DNA from: Microlunatus speluncae
GTDB taxonomy: Bacteria > Actinomycetota > Actinomycetes > Propionibacteriales > Propionibacteriaceae
Length of the DNA stretch: 64,000 nt
Reading direction: 5' to 3'
Assembly: GCF_009299835.1 (NCBI RefSeq)
Contig: NZ_VKCZ01000020.1
Span: 558,001-622,000 of the forward strand
Part shown: piece by piece, positions 23,744 through 33,008 of the stretch
Numbering within the stretch: position 1 is the first letter of the stretch
Layout of the letters: the number at the start of each line of letters is the position of its first letter
The notes under the pieces: model-generated
What the model was told of the DNA's origin: nothing
Database searches by the model: none
What the model saw: the letters and a program-made list of their open reading frames with translations, nothing else
Made by a program: the position numbers and the translations under genes

Positions 23744-25168
23744 ATGAGTGATGCCAACGAGTATGACGTCGTGGTGATCGGGGCCGGGCCGCCCGGGGAA
23801 AACGTGGCCGGCCGGGTGGTGGAGGGCGGGCTGTCCGCGGCGATCGTCGAGGCGGAACTGGTCGGCGGCGAGTGCTCGTACTGGGCCTGCATGCCGAGCA
23901 AGGCGCTGCTCCGCGGCACCGAGGTGCTGACCGAGGCCCGGGCCGTCGCCGGCGCGGCCGCGGCGGTGACCGGTGAGCAGGACGTCGCCGCGACGCTGGC
24001 CCGGCGGGACTCCTTCACCTCGCACTGGAAGGACGACGGTCAGGTCAGCTGGCTGGACGGCGCCGGGATCGCCCTGCATCGGGGTCGGGGTCGGCTGTCG
24101 GGTCCGCGGCAGGTCACGGTCGAGGGCCCGGACGGTGCCAGCACGATCCTGACCGCGCGGCAGGCCGTCGTGGTCGCGACCGGTTCGGTGGCGTCGATCC
24201 CGCCGATCGAGGGCCTGGCCGACGTCGAGCCGTGGACCAGCCGCAACGCCACCTCGGCCCAGCAGCCGCCGGCGTCGCTGGCGATCATCGGCGGCGGCGT
24301 CGTGGCCTGCGAGATGGCGACCGCCTGGAACGCGCTCGGCACGACGGTGATCATGCTGGTCCGGGGGGAGCGACTGCTGGACCGGCTCGAACCGGAGGCG
24401 GGCGAGGCCGTCGCCGCCGCGCTGCGGGAGAGCGGGGTGGAGATCAGGACCGGCGTGCAGGTCGACGCCGCGCGTCGCGAAGGTCCGGAGGTCCGGCTCA
24501 GCGTCGGCGGCGAGACCGTGATCACCGAGCAGGTGCTGGTCGCCGCCGGGCGCACGCCGGCGACCGGTGATCTTGGCCTGGACACGGTCGGGCTGCAGCC
24601 CGGCCGCTACCTGACCGTGGACGACACCTGCCGGGTGACCGGGGTCGAGGACGGCTGGCTGTATTCGGTCGGCGACGCCAACGGCCGGAATCTCCTGACC
24701 CATATGGGCAAATACCAGGCCCGGATGTGCGGAACGGCGATCGTGCAGCGGGCGGCCGGTAAGCCGGTCGATGATCAACCGTGGGGTACGGCCGTCGCCA
24801 CCGCTGATCATGATGCGACGCCGAGCGTGGTCTTCACCGTGCCCCAGGTCGGCGCGGTCGGCCGGACCGAGGAGCAGGCGAAGGCCGCCGGGCTCCGGGT
24901 GCGGGCGGTCAGCTACGAGATCGGCAACGTCGCCGGCGCCTCGCTGTTCGCCGACGGCTACGCCGGCACGGCCAAGATCATCGTGGACGAAGATCGCCGG
25001 GCCCTGGTCGGTGCCACCTTCGTCGGCCCGGGCATCGCCGAACTGCTGCACTCGGCCACGATCGCGATCACCGGCGAGGTCACGATCGACCGCCTCTGGC
25101 ACGCCGTCCCCTCGTACCCGACGATCAGCGAGGTCTGGCTCCGCCTCCTCGAAACCTACGGCCTCTGA
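23744..25168 (+). CDS. FAD-dependent NAD(P)-disulfide oxidoreductase
   Basis: 474 residues of the class I pyridine nucleotide-disulfide reductase family. The FAD dinucleotide motif is GAGPPGENVA (residues 13-22), the redox-active pair is Cys44/Cys49 in GECSYWACMPSK, the NAD(P) motif is AIIGGGVVACE, and a dimerisation domain follows. The usual HPT..E proton relay reads SYPTISE here, so the histidine of lipoamide dehydrogenase is missing at the normal place. The substrate may be a quinone, mercuric ion or other oxidant. ATG 23744 lies behind AGG-rich sequence; a start at 23723 would enter the palindrome. Confidence 0.87.
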   Translation: MSDANEYDVVVIGAGPPGENVAGRVVEGGLSAAIVEAELVGGECSYWACMPSKALLRGTEVLTEARAVAGAAAAVTGEQDVAATLARRDSFTSHWKDDGQVSWLDGAGIALHRGRGRLSGPRQVTVEGPDGASTILTARQAVVVATGSVASIPPIEGLADVEPWTSRNATSAQQPPASLAIIGGGVVACEMATAWNALGTTVIMLVRGERLLDRLEPEAGEAVAAALRESGVEIRTGVQVDAARREGPEVRLSVGGETVITEQVLVAAGRTPATGDLGLDTVGLQPGRYLTVDDTCRVTGVEDGWLYSVGDANGRNLLTHMGKYQARMCGTAIVQRAAGKPVDDQPWGTAVATADHDATPSVVFTVPQVGAVGRTEEQAKAAGLRVRAVSYEIGNVAGASLFADGYAGTAKIIVDEDRRALVGATFVGPGIAELLHSATIAITGEVTIDRLWHAVPSYPTISEVWLRLLETYGL

Positions 25169-25181
25169 CCCCTCCTGAACA

Positions 25182-25239
25182 CCCCGACTTGTCAGAACTA
25201 GGGGACGCCAGGGCGGCCCCTAGTTCTGACAACTCGGGG
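25182..25239. repeat. TTGTCAGA palindrome family, copy 3 (58 bases)
   Basis: Outer CCCCGACTTGTCAGA is matched by TCTGACAACTCGGGG with a single C/C mismatch at the fifth base pair region. The inner arms ACTAGGGG and CCCCTAGT are unique to this copy. It follows the reductase gene by 13 bases. Confidence 0.92.
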
Positions 25240-25281
25240 TTGAGGGGGGGTTGGGGTGGGGTGTAGGTCACAGTCGGTTGA

Positions 25282-25308
25282 TGTCACATCGGCGCGTTCC
25301 GATCGGTC
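25282..25308 (+). promoter_or_regulatory. Candidate ECF41-type promoter of the CMD gene
   Basis: TGTCACA at 25282-25288 is followed after 16 bases by GGTC. The published ECF41 consensus is TGTCACA-n16-CGTC, and carboxymuconolactone decarboxylase-like genes are classic ECF41 targets. The likely transcript start is about 30 bases before the ATG. Confidence 0.5.
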
Positions 25309-25344
25309 CTTGAGGGTGTAAGGAACTACGAGAGGGAGTGCACG

Positions 25345-25818
25345 ATGGAAGCACGGCTGAATATTCACGGCAGCGCGGTCGGCGGGAAGGTCCTGAAATA
25401 CATCACCTCGGCCGGGCGGGCGGCGGAGGACGGGATCGTACCGGCGGCCACGGCCGAGCTGGTGAAGATCCGGGCCAGTCAGATCAACGGCTGCGGGTTC
25501 TGCACCGACATGCACACGAAGGACGCCACGGCGGCGGGGGAGACGCAGCAGCGGCTCAATCTGGTCGCCACCTGGCGCGAGGCGACGGTGTTCACCGAGG
25601 CCGAGCGCGCGGCGCTGGAACTGGCGGAGGAGGGCACCCGGCTGGCCGACGCGGCCGGTGGGGTCCCGGACGAGGTGTGGCAGCGCGCCGCCAAGCACTT
25701 CGACGAGGAGCAACTCGCCGCCCTGGTGGTGCAGATCGCGATCATCAACGCCTACAACCGGGTGAACGTGATGATCCAGCAGCCGGCCGGCTCCTACGTC
25801 GTCGGCCAGTTCGGCTGA
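25345..25818 (+). CDS. Carboxymuconolactone decarboxylase/AhpD-like protein
   Basis: 157 residues with the AhpD-like fold. The redox CxxC is Cys50/Cys53 with His57 (NGCGFCTDMHTKDA). It is probably a small peroxidase or thiol oxidoreductase, not the ring-decarboxylating enzyme. The long CMD branch length (about 150-180) fits. The Shine-Dalgarno GAGAGGGAG precedes ATG 25345. The upstream sequence resembles an ECF41 promoter. Confidence 0.88.
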   Translation: MEARLNIHGSAVGGKVLKYITSAGRAAEDGIVPAATAELVKIRASQINGCGFCTDMHTKDATAAGETQQRLNLVATWREATVFTEAERAALELAEEGTRLADAAGGVPDEVWQRAAKHFDEEQLAALVVQIAIINAYNRVNVMIQQPAGSYVVGQFG

Positions 25819-25828
25819 CCCACCCGAA

Positions 25829-25884
25829 GCCGACTTGTCAGAACTGAGTTGTGTCCTGGCGCAACTCAGTTCTGACAAGTCGGC
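25829..25884. repeat. TTGTCAGA palindrome family, copy 4 (56 bases, perfect)
   Basis: Perfect 23-base arms: outer GCCGACTTGTCAGA, inner ACTGAGTTG, with a 10-base loop. The right half forms the last codons and stop of the convergent MFS gene. Confidence 0.95.
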
Positions 25885-27055
25885 GGGTGAGGGCGAGGGT
25901 GAGGAGGAGGGCCGGTACGGAGAGCGCGGCGCCGACCAGGGTGACGCCGGTGAGGCCGAGCTGGCCCAGGGCGAGGCCGCCGAGTCCCGCCCCCACCACG
26001 ATCCCGACATTGAAGCCGGACACGGCGAGCGACAGGGCAAGATCACCGCCGGGCCCGGCCGCCCGAAACAGGGCCACCTGGACCATCGGGACGAACGACC
26101 ACGCGGCCAGCTGCCACAGCGGCACCAAGATCATCGCCGCCACGGCGGTCGAACCCGGCACGATCAAGATCAACGTCACCGTACTCACGGCGGCGGTCAC
26201 CACCAGCGCCAGCCGGAGCCGGAGATCGGCGAGCCGGCCGCCGAGAGCGGTGCCGGCCACGGCCGCGGCGCCGGACAGCACCAGCAACCCGTTCAAGGCT
26301 GCCCCGTTCAGCCCGGCCCGATCCTGCAGCAGCGGCATCAGATAGGTGAACACCGCGAACGAAGCCGCCCAGAAGATCATGATCAGGGCGAGCGCCATGA
26401 TCACCTCGCGGCCGGCCAGCGCGGCCAGCCGCCGGCGCAGCGAGGGTCCCTGCTCGACCACCGGCGCCCGGATCGCGAGAGCGATTAGGAGCAGCGCGAT
26501 CACGGCCGCCCCGGCCAGGCCGCCCAGCACGACTCGCCAACCGATCCCGTGGCTGAGCACGCTGCTCAACGGCACCCCGATCGCCGAGGCGGTGCTGACC
26601 CCGGCGCCGACGGTGGCGATCGCCCGGGCCTGCCGCTCCGGCCGGGCCAGCCGCGCGGCTGTCGCCACCGCCGAGGCCAGATAGAGCCCCATGGTCGCGC
26701 CGCTGATCACCCGCGACGCGAGCAGGATCGGGAAGCTGGGGGCGACGCCGGCCAGCAGCTGGCCCGCCGCGTAACCGATCAGCGCGCCGATCAGGATCCG
26801 TCGCTGGTCGAACCGGCCGAGCAGGGCGGCCAGCAGCGGAGCGCCGACGGCCAGCGCCAGCGCGTTGACGGTGACCAACTGTCCGGCGAGGGCGACCGAG
26901 ACGCCGAGGTCGGTCGCGATCTGTGGCAACAGGCCGACCGGCATCAGCTCCGTACTGGCCACCACGAACGCGCCCACGAAGAGAGCCACCGCCGGACTCC
27001 GCCGCCACAGCCGGGCGGTCCGGTCGTCGGGCGGTGCGGTCAGAGTCGAGGTCAC
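25838..27055 (-). CDS. MFS transporter of the DHA/AraJ type
   Basis: 405 residues with twelve membrane segments. The region before TM2 contains STELMPVGLLPQIATDLGVS, typical of the AraJ/Bcr-like DHA1 branch. The TM4 motif and central loop are normal. It starts at GTG 27055 behind GGAGAAGAG. The last 13 residues (VRTELRQDTTQF and the stop) are read out of the palindromic repeat 25829-25884, so the natural C-terminus seems to have been replaced. It is divergent from a CGNR regulator that may control it. Confidence 0.88.
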   Translation of the reverse strand: MTSTLTAPPDDRTARLWRRSPAVALFVGAFVVASTELMPVGLLPQIATDLGVSVALAGQLVTVNALALAVGAPLLAALLGRFDQRRILIGALIGYAAGQLLAGVAPSFPILLASRVISGATMGLYLASAVATAARLARPERQARAIATVGAGVSTASAIGVPLSSVLSHGIGWRVVLGGLAGAAVIALLLIALAIRAPVVEQGPSLRRRLAALAGREVIMALALIMIFWAASFAVFTYLMPLLQDRAGLNGAALNGLLVLSGAAAVAGTALGGRLADLRLRLALVVTAAVSTVTLILIVPGSTAVAAMILVPLWQLAAWSFVPMVQVALFRAAGPGGDLALSLAVSGFNVGIVVGAGLGGLALGQLGLTGVTLVGAALSVPALLLTLALTRRLVRTELRQDTTQF

Positions 27056-27070
27056 GAGAACTCTTCTCCA

Positions 27071-27109
27071 GGTCCGTAACTGGTCATCTATTTATACTGG
27101 TTACGGACC
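27071..27109. promoter_or_regulatory. Operator in the divergent MFS/CGNR promoter
   Basis: Perfect 10-base arms GGTCCGTAAC/GTTACGGACC with a 19-base AT-rich spacer containing TTTATA. On the minus strand a TTGACA lies further out, at 27116-27121. The 87-base gap is far more AT-rich than its surroundings, and it also repeats CTGGTTA/CTGGTCA. It is likely bound by the CGNR protein. Confidence 0.6.
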
Positions 27110-27142
27110 CGGCTATTGTCAATAGCTGGTTATGATGGAAGC

Positions 27143-27718
27143 ATGAGCGACAGTTGGCCGGGCCACCGGGATCCGTCGACCGCCCCGGGCTCGCTGCGCC
27201 TGATCGAGGACCTGATCAACAGCCGCAGCCTGGTCTACGGCGCGGACGACCTGACCGGTCCGGATGAGCTAGCTCGCTGGCTGTCCGAGCGCGAACTGCT
27301 GACCACCGCTGCCCAGGTCCGGCCGGCGGATCTGCGCCGCGCCGTGATCATCCGCGAGGGGCTGCGGGCGACGATCGCGCGGCGACTGGGCGGGCCGGAC
27401 GCGGTCACCGACCCCGAGCCGATCGCCGCGCTCGACCGGCTGGCCGGCGACCTTCCGTTGACCGTCGCGCTGGATCCGGCGACCGGGCCACGGCTACGGC
27501 CGCGCGCCACGCAGCCGGTCGACGCGGGCCTGGCCCGGTTGCTCGGCGTCGTCGCCGAGGCCGCGCTCGACGGCAGTTGGCAGCGGCTCAAGGTCTGCCA
27601 CAACCCGGCCTGCCGCTGGGCCTACTACGACCACTCCCGCAACAAGTCCCGCACCTGGTGCTCGATGGAGACCTGCGGCAACCAGGCCAAGGCCCGCGCC
27701 TTCCGCCGCCGCCACTGA
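27143..27718 (+). CDS. CGNR zinc-finger transcriptional regulator (ABATE domain)
   Basis: 191 residues. The N-terminal ABATE ligand-binding region holds LRLIEDLINSRSLVYGADDL. The C-terminal CGNR zinc finger has CHNPACRWAYYDHSRNKSRT and then WCSMETCGNQAKAR. These proteins are transcription factors that often control a neighbouring transporter. It is divergent from the MFS gene over a palindromic operator. ATG 27143 follows GGAAG. Confidence 0.88.
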   Translation: MSDSWPGHRDPSTAPGSLRLIEDLINSRSLVYGADDLTGPDELARWLSERELLTTAAQVRPADLRRAVIIREGLRATIARRLGGPDAVTDPEPIAALDRLAGDLPLTVALDPATGPRLRPRATQPVDAGLARLLGVVAEAALDGSWQRLKVCHNPACRWAYYDHSRNKSRTWCSMETCGNQAKARAFRRRH

Positions 27719-27720
27719 CC

Positions 27721-27788
27721 CAACACCCCGAGTTGTCAGACGCACACCACGCTCTGGCGTGGTCAGAGTCTGACAACTCGGGGTGTTG
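27721..27788. repeat. TTGTCAGA palindrome family, copy 5 (68 bases)
   Basis: Outer arms CAACACCCCGAGTTGTCAGA and its complement are perfect over 20 bases. The inner stem is ACCACGC/GCGTGGT with an internal mismatch between them. It fills the whole space between the stops of the CGNR and Fe-S genes. Confidence 0.95.
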
Positions 27789-27790
27789 GA

Positions 27791-29989
27791 TCAGGGGCGC
27801 TTGACGGATTCGAGGAGGAGTTGGGCCACGTCGAGGACCTCGATCGACTCCGGGGCCGATTGATCGGCCTGCTTGGCGGCGAGGCCGTCGGTCAGCATCA
27901 CTCGGCAGAACGGGCAACCGGTGGCGATCGCGCCTCTGCCGCCGTGATCAACGCCGTTGGTTGCGGCCAGGGTGGCGACGGCCTCGTCGGTGCGGTTGGC
28001 GTTGATCCGGGTGCCGATGGTCTCCTCCATCCACATCCGGGCGCCGCCGGCGCCGCAGCAGAAGGAGCGCTGTTTGTTGCGCGGCATCTCGGCCACGGTC
28101 GATCCGGGGATGGCGTCGAGCAGTTCCCGCGGCGCCTCGTAGATCTCGTTGTGCCGGCCCAGATAACACGGATCGTGGTACGTGATCGTCCGGCCGGCGA
28201 CGGAGCCCTCCGGCGGCGCGACCGGAGTCAGCTTGCCCTCGCGGACCAGCCGGTTGAGCAGCTGGGTGTGATGCACCACCTCGAGCTCGCGTACCGGACC
28301 GTCGGGGGCGACCTGCGGATACTCGTTCTTCAACGTGTTCAGGCAGTGCGCGCAGGTGGTGATCACCTTGCTCGCCTTCGCCTCGGTCAGCGTCGCCGCG
28401 TTCTCCAGTGCCAGCTGCTGGAATACGAACTCGTTGCCCGCCCGCCGCGCTGGATCCCCGGTGCAGGTCTCGCCGTTGCCGAGCACCGCGTACGACACGC
28501 CGGCCAGCTGCAGCAGCTCGGCGACCGCGCGGGTGGTCTTGATCGCCCGGTCCTCGTACGCGCCGGCGCAGCCGACCCAGAACAGGTACTCGACGCCGGT
28601 CAGGTCCTCGACGTCGTTGCCGACGACCGGCACCTCGAAGTCGAGGTCCTTGGCCCAGTCCATCCGCTTCCGCGGGCTCTGGTTCCACGGATTTCCCTTG
28701 CTCTCCAGGCCCTTGAACAGCCCGTTCAGCTCGGCCGGGAACTCCTCCTCCATCATCACCTGGTAGCGCCGCAGATCCATGATGTGATCGACGTGCTCGA
28801 TGTCGACCGGGCACTGCTGCACGCAGGCGCCGCAGCTGGTGCAGGACCAGAGCACGTCCGGATCGACGATCCCGGCCAGCCCGTCGGTGACCTGGATCGG
28901 CCCGACCAGCGGCCGCGCGGCCTCGTTGCGCAGCTCGGCCGGCAGCGTCTCCCGGGCGGCCTCGGCGGCTTGCAGATAAGGCGCCTTGGCGTACGCGTGC
29001 TCGCGCAGGCCCATGATCAACAGCTTCGGCGACAGCGGCTTCTCGGTGTGCCAGGCCGGGCACTGCGACTGGCAGCGGCCGCACTCGGTGCAGCTGGTGA
29101 AGTCGAGCAGTCCCTTCCAGGTGAAGTCCTCGATCTTGCTCACCCCGAGCGGGGCGTCCTCGTCCAGCTCCTCCAACTGCTCGAAGTCCAGCGGCTTGCC
29201 GTCGACCATGATCGGCTGCAGCGCTCCCAGCGCCGGCTTGCCGGAGGACTCCCGCTTGAACCAGATGTTGGGCCAGGCGGTGAACCGGTGCCAGGCCACG
29301 CCCATCGTCGTGTTCAGCCCGATGGTGATCATCCAAGCCATCGAGATGATGATCTTCAATGCCGCGATCACCACGATCGCGGTCTCCAGGGCACTCGCCG
29401 ACAAGTCGGCCGGCAACAGCCAGAAGGTCAGCGGGAAGTGGACCACCGACGTCTCGGCGCCGAGCAGCCGATACTCCAACCCCCGCAGGGCGATGACGCA
29501 CAGGCCGATGGCGAGGATGGTCAGCTCGACGTAGACGGCCTGCCAGGTGCGGGAGCCGAAGAAGCGGGACTGCCGACCGCGGTTGCGCAGCGCGAACCGG
29601 ATGATCATCAGGAACAGGATGCTGACGACCATCACCCAGGCGATGAGCTCGCTGACCCATTCGTAGACCACCCAGTGGCCGATCAGCGGCAGGGCGAAGC
29701 GTTGATCGAACAGCTGCCCGTACGCGGTGATCAGCGTGAAGAAGAGCGCGCCGAACCCGACGAAGACAAACCAGTGCGCGATCCCGATCTTGGTCCACTG
29801 CAGCATCCGGGTGTGCCCGAGCGACTCGGCGAGCAGGTGCTTCCACCGCTCCGCCGGCGCCGTAGAGCGTAGTCCGGCGACCGGTCGGCCGAGCCTGACC
29901 ACCCCGACGATCGCCGCGATCGCCCGACCGAAGACGGTGACGCCGACGACCGAGACCGCCAGCGCCAGCACGATGGCCATGATCTTCAC
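27791..29989 (-). CDS. Membrane heterodisulfide reductase-like Fe-S oxidoreductase
   Basis: 732 residues. The first 250 form a membrane region of about six helices. Two 4Fe-4S ferredoxin-type motifs follow: CTECGRCQSQCP (about 298) and CTSCGACVQQCP (about 381). The C-terminus holds two cysteine-rich CCG domains (YHDPCYLGRHNEIY, and SFCCGAGGARMW at about 640), as in HdrD or GlpC. This large single-chain form is common in actinobacteria and probably passes electrons between a cytoplasmic donor and the quinone pool. GTG 29989 has GAGGAG upstream. The substrate is unknown. Confidence 0.88.
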   Translation of the reverse strand: MKIMAIVLALAVSVVGVTVFGRAIAAIVGVVRLGRPVAGLRSTAPAERWKHLLAESLGHTRMLQWTKIGIAHWFVFVGFGALFFTLITAYGQLFDQRFALPLIGHWVVYEWVSELIAWVMVVSILFLMIIRFALRNRGRQSRFFGSRTWQAVYVELTILAIGLCVIALRGLEYRLLGAETSVVHFPLTFWLLPADLSASALETAIVVIAALKIIISMAWMITIGLNTTMGVAWHRFTAWPNIWFKRESSGKPALGALQPIMVDGKPLDFEQLEELDEDAPLGVSKIEDFTWKGLLDFTSCTECGRCQSQCPAWHTEKPLSPKLLIMGLREHAYAKAPYLQAAEAARETLPAELRNEAARPLVGPIQVTDGLAGIVDPDVLWSCTSCGACVQQCPVDIEHVDHIMDLRRYQVMMEEEFPAELNGLFKGLESKGNPWNQSPRKRMDWAKDLDFEVPVVGNDVEDLTGVEYLFWVGCAGAYEDRAIKTTRAVAELLQLAGVSYAVLGNGETCTGDPARRAGNEFVFQQLALENAATLTEAKASKVITTCAHCLNTLKNEYPQVAPDGPVRELEVVHHTQLLNRLVREGKLTPVAPPEGSVAGRTITYHDPCYLGRHNEIYEAPRELLDAIPGSTVAEMPRNKQRSFCCGAGGARMWMEETIGTRINANRTDEAVATLAATNGVDHGGRGAIATGCPFCRVMLTDGLAAKQADQSAPESIEVLDVAQLLLESVKRP

Positions 29990-30188
29990 TCGGCACTCCT
30001 CGGGGGCCTGATCCGGTGATCCGCGGCGCACCCGAACTGCGGCCCCTGGGCCCGCCGATAGAGCACACCTTACTGGTCAGTAACCCCGGCGCCCGGACGC
30101 CGGTGGCGTTCCGGGCTGCAACCGGGCAACGCTAGAGTCCGAGTCGCCGTTCGCTCATCGATCGGCGACCTGACTGGGAAGGATGCGC

Positions 30189-31178
30189 GTGCCGATGGGA
30201 AAGCCCAATCCGCTGCTGGTGATCCTGACCGCGATCTGGCGGCTCGGCATCGCGATCTGCGCCTTCAGCGGCTGGTGGTTGTACGGCCACGATCCGGCCG
30301 AGCTGCCGTTCCTGACCCAGAGCGGCAACCTGCTGGTGTCGATCGTCTACCTCGGCCTGGCCGTCTACTACCCGGTGGCCAGCCTGGCCACCGGCAAGGA
30401 GCCGGGATCGGGCAAGCTCCGCGGCGCGATGACGCTGCTGATGATCGTGGTCGGCTGCACCTATGTGGGCGTGATGGGCGGCGACATCGGGGAGCCGAAA
30501 GATCTGCTCACCCACGTCGTGACGCCGTGGCTGGTCTTCCTCGACTGGTGCTTCGTCGGCCGCAGCCAGAACCGGACCCGCTGGTGGCACCCGTTCCTCT
30601 GGATCATCGTCCCGGGCGTGTGGCTGATCGGCTATTCGATCACCGGCGGCTACCGCTGGGTGCGCGGCAGCTCCCCGCTCTACGGTTTCGCCGATCCGCG
30701 GGACGGCGACTACGGCGCGATCCTGATCGGGCTGGTGTTCGCGACGATCGCCGGCGGCTATCTGCTGTACGGCATCGGCAAGCTCAAGGGCGTGCTGTCC
30801 CGGGCGGTCCGCGGCGAATCGGCCCCGACCCGCGGGCCGCAACCCGGCCCGCGGCCCTACCCGGGCCAGCAACCGCCGCCGGGCCGGCCGCCCTACGGGC
30901 AGCAGCCGCCGCACCAGCAGCCGCCGTTCCACCCGCAGGCGCCGCAGTACCAACCGCAGTCGCAGTATCAACCGCATTCGCAGTACCCGGCCCAGCCGCA
31001 GCCGTACCCGCCGCAGCAGTATCCGCCCCAGCCTCAGCCGCAGTTCCCGCCGCAACCGGCGCCCCCGCCGTACCCGCCGCAACAGTCGCCCCATCCCCAG
31101 CAGCCGCCGAACCAGCCGGCGCCGTACCCCCAGCAGGGCCACCCGACGCAGCCACCGCCCCCGCCGCAGCGGTGGTGA
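30189..31178 (+). CDS. Pr6Pr-family membrane protein with Pro/Gln-rich tail
   Basis: 329 residues. Six hydrophobic segments occupy about residues 8-210 and include the family-type HVVTPWLVFLDWCFV and WWHPFLWIIVPGVWLIGY segments. About 110 residues of PxYPPQQ-like, low-complexity cytoplasmic or surface tail follow. Start choice: GGGAAGG lies 6 bases before GTG 30189, and the ATG at 30183 is too close to it. ATG 30195 is also possible. Function unknown. Confidence 0.78.
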   Translation: MPMGKPNPLLVILTAIWRLGIAICAFSGWWLYGHDPAELPFLTQSGNLLVSIVYLGLAVYYPVASLATGKEPGSGKLRGAMTLLMIVVGCTYVGVMGGDIGEPKDLLTHVVTPWLVFLDWCFVGRSQNRTRWWHPFLWIIVPGVWLIGYSITGGYRWVRGSSPLYGFADPRDGDYGAILIGLVFATIAGGYLLYGIGKLKGVLSRAVRGESAPTRGPQPGPRPYPGQQPPPGRPPYGQQPPHQQPPFHPQAPQYQPQSQYQPHSQYPAQPQPYPPQQYPPQPQPQFPPQPAPPPYPPQQSPHPQQPPNQPAPYPQQGHPTQPPPPPQRW

Positions 31179-31302
31179 AGCCCGGCCCGATCTGGGGCGC
31201 CGCTACGGCCGGGTAACAAAGTTCCAGGTTGGCCGTGGAGTGGGCCGAATCGTGGCATGATCCGACTCACCCGTGACAAGGACGCCGACCGGGAGGACCA
31301 CG

Positions 31303-32970
31303 ATGGCGCTCAGCCTCCGCCCCACGATCAAGACCTCATTGGCGGCACTCGCCGCTGCCGCGCTGCTGTTGACCGGCTGCGGCGGGGGAGGCGGCAACCA
31401 GGGCGGCGGGCAGGATCCGGCCGAGCCGAAAGTGGTCCGGCTGGCGCTGACCCAGGACGTCGACACCCTGCTGCCGATGGACTCCAACGTGGGCGACAAC
31501 ATCGCCGTGCTGGACGTGATCTACTCCGGACTGGTCCGCTACAAGCCGGACACGACCGAGCCGTACAACTATCTCGCCGCCGACATCGCCTCCGATGATC
31601 AGACGGTCTGGACGATCAAGATCAAGGAAGGCTTCACCTTCCAGAACGGCGAACCGGTGGACGCGGCCGCCTTCGCCCGGGCCTGGAACTACGCGGCGTA
31701 CGGCCCCAACGCGGTCTCCAACAACTACTTCTTCGAGCGGTTCAAGGGCTACGAGGAGATGCAGGGCGAGTACGAGGAGGACGACGAGGGCAAGGTCACC
31801 GTCACCAAGGAGCCGTCGGCCAAGGAGCTGTCCGGCGTCGAGGTGGTCGACCCGCTCACCCTCAAGGTCACCCTCAACGGCCCGTTCGTCGGCTTCTCCA
31901 CCATGCTCGGCTACACCGGCTTCTTCCCGGTCGCCGAGGCCTGCATCGCCGACGTCAAAGCGTGCGCGGTCAAGCCGATCGGCAATGGGCCGTTCCAGGT
32001 CGAGAAGTGGGACCAGGGCGTCAGCCTGGCGGCCGACAAGTGGGCCGACTACAAGGGTGAGGAGACGCCGAACTACGACCGGATCGAGTGGACCGAATAC
32101 TCCGGCTCCTCGTCCTGGCCCGACTTCCAGGCCGGCGACCTGGACACCGGCGCTCCGCCGCCGGCGGAGTGGCAGAAGGCCAACAACGACCCGGACCTCA
32201 CCGCGCGCAAGGTGGAGCGGCCGGGCGCCGGGCTGACCTACCTCGGATTCCCGCTGTACAAGGGATCCCCGTGGGACAACATCGAGTTCCGCAAGGCGAT
32301 CTCGATGGCGATCGACCGGAAGTCGATCATCGAGCAGGTGCTGCCCGGTCAGGCCGTGCCGGCCGACAGTTGGGTGGTGCCGGGCGGTGTGCCCGGCGGC
32401 GCGGCCGGCACCTGCGAGTGGTGCAAGTTCGACCCCGAGGCGGCGAAGGCGGCGCTGGCCAAGGCCGGCGGCTGGCCGGCGGGCAAGACGCTGACCATCT
32501 CGCTCGGCCAGGACGACACCCAGGAGCAGTACTTCCGGGCCATCGGTGATCAGATCAAGCTCAATCTCGGCATCCCGTACGAGCTCGACCCGACGCCGGA
32601 CTTCTTCTCCCGCCGCTCGGCCCGCAACTTCGAGGGAGCCTTCCGTAACAATTGGTTCCCCGATTACCCGCTGAACGAGAACTACCTGGCTCCGGTGTAC
32701 GCCAGCGGTGACGCCGAGAAGGGCAACACCAACTTCGGCTACTACAACGCCGACTTCGAGAAGTTGATCTCCGAGGGTGATCAGGCGGCGGACATCCCGC
32801 AGGCCGTGGCCAAGTATGCCGAGGCGGAGAAGGTGCTGGCCGGGGACTTCCCGACGGTCCCGCTGAGCTTCGCGCTGGCGGTCACCTTCCACAGCGACCG
32901 GGTCGACAACGTGGTGATCGATCCGTTCAGCGGATCGACCAAGCTGCGGCTGCTCAACTACGTCGGCTGA
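31303..32970 (+). CDS. Dipeptide/oligopeptide ABC transporter binding lipoprotein
   Basis: 555 residues of the SBP family 5 (DppA/OppA). The signal peptide has lipobox LLTGC with cysteine 26. The mature protein starts with KVVRLALTQDVDTLLPMDSN and later holds the conserved FRKAISMAIDRKSI. It is the extracellular receptor of the importer encoded next. ATG 31303 follows GGGAGG. The substrate may be a peptide, but SBP5 proteins also carry nickel, glycosides or antibiotics. Confidence 0.92.
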   Translation: MALSLRPTIKTSLAALAAAALLLTGCGGGGGNQGGGQDPAEPKVVRLALTQDVDTLLPMDSNVGDNIAVLDVIYSGLVRYKPDTTEPYNYLAADIASDDQTVWTIKIKEGFTFQNGEPVDAAAFARAWNYAAYGPNAVSNNYFFERFKGYEEMQGEYEEDDEGKVTVTKEPSAKELSGVEVVDPLTLKVTLNGPFVGFSTMLGYTGFFPVAEACIADVKACAVKPIGNGPFQVEKWDQGVSLAADKWADYKGEETPNYDRIEWTEYSGSSSWPDFQAGDLDTGAPPPAEWQKANNDPDLTARKVERPGAGLTYLGFPLYKGSPWDNIEFRKAISMAIDRKSIIEQVLPGQAVPADSWVVPGGVPGGAAGTCEWCKFDPEAAKAALAKAGGWPAGKTLTISLGQDDTQEQYFRAIGDQIKLNLGIPYELDPTPDFFSRRSARNFEGAFRNNWFPDYPLNENYLAPVYASGDAEKGNTNFGYYNADFEKLISEGDQAADIPQAVAKYAEAEKVLAGDFPTVPLSFALAVTFHSDRVDNVVIDPFSGSTKLRLLNYVG

Positions 32971-33008
32971 GCTGACGGCTCGGTTGATCACCGGGAAGCG
33001 GCAGAGGC

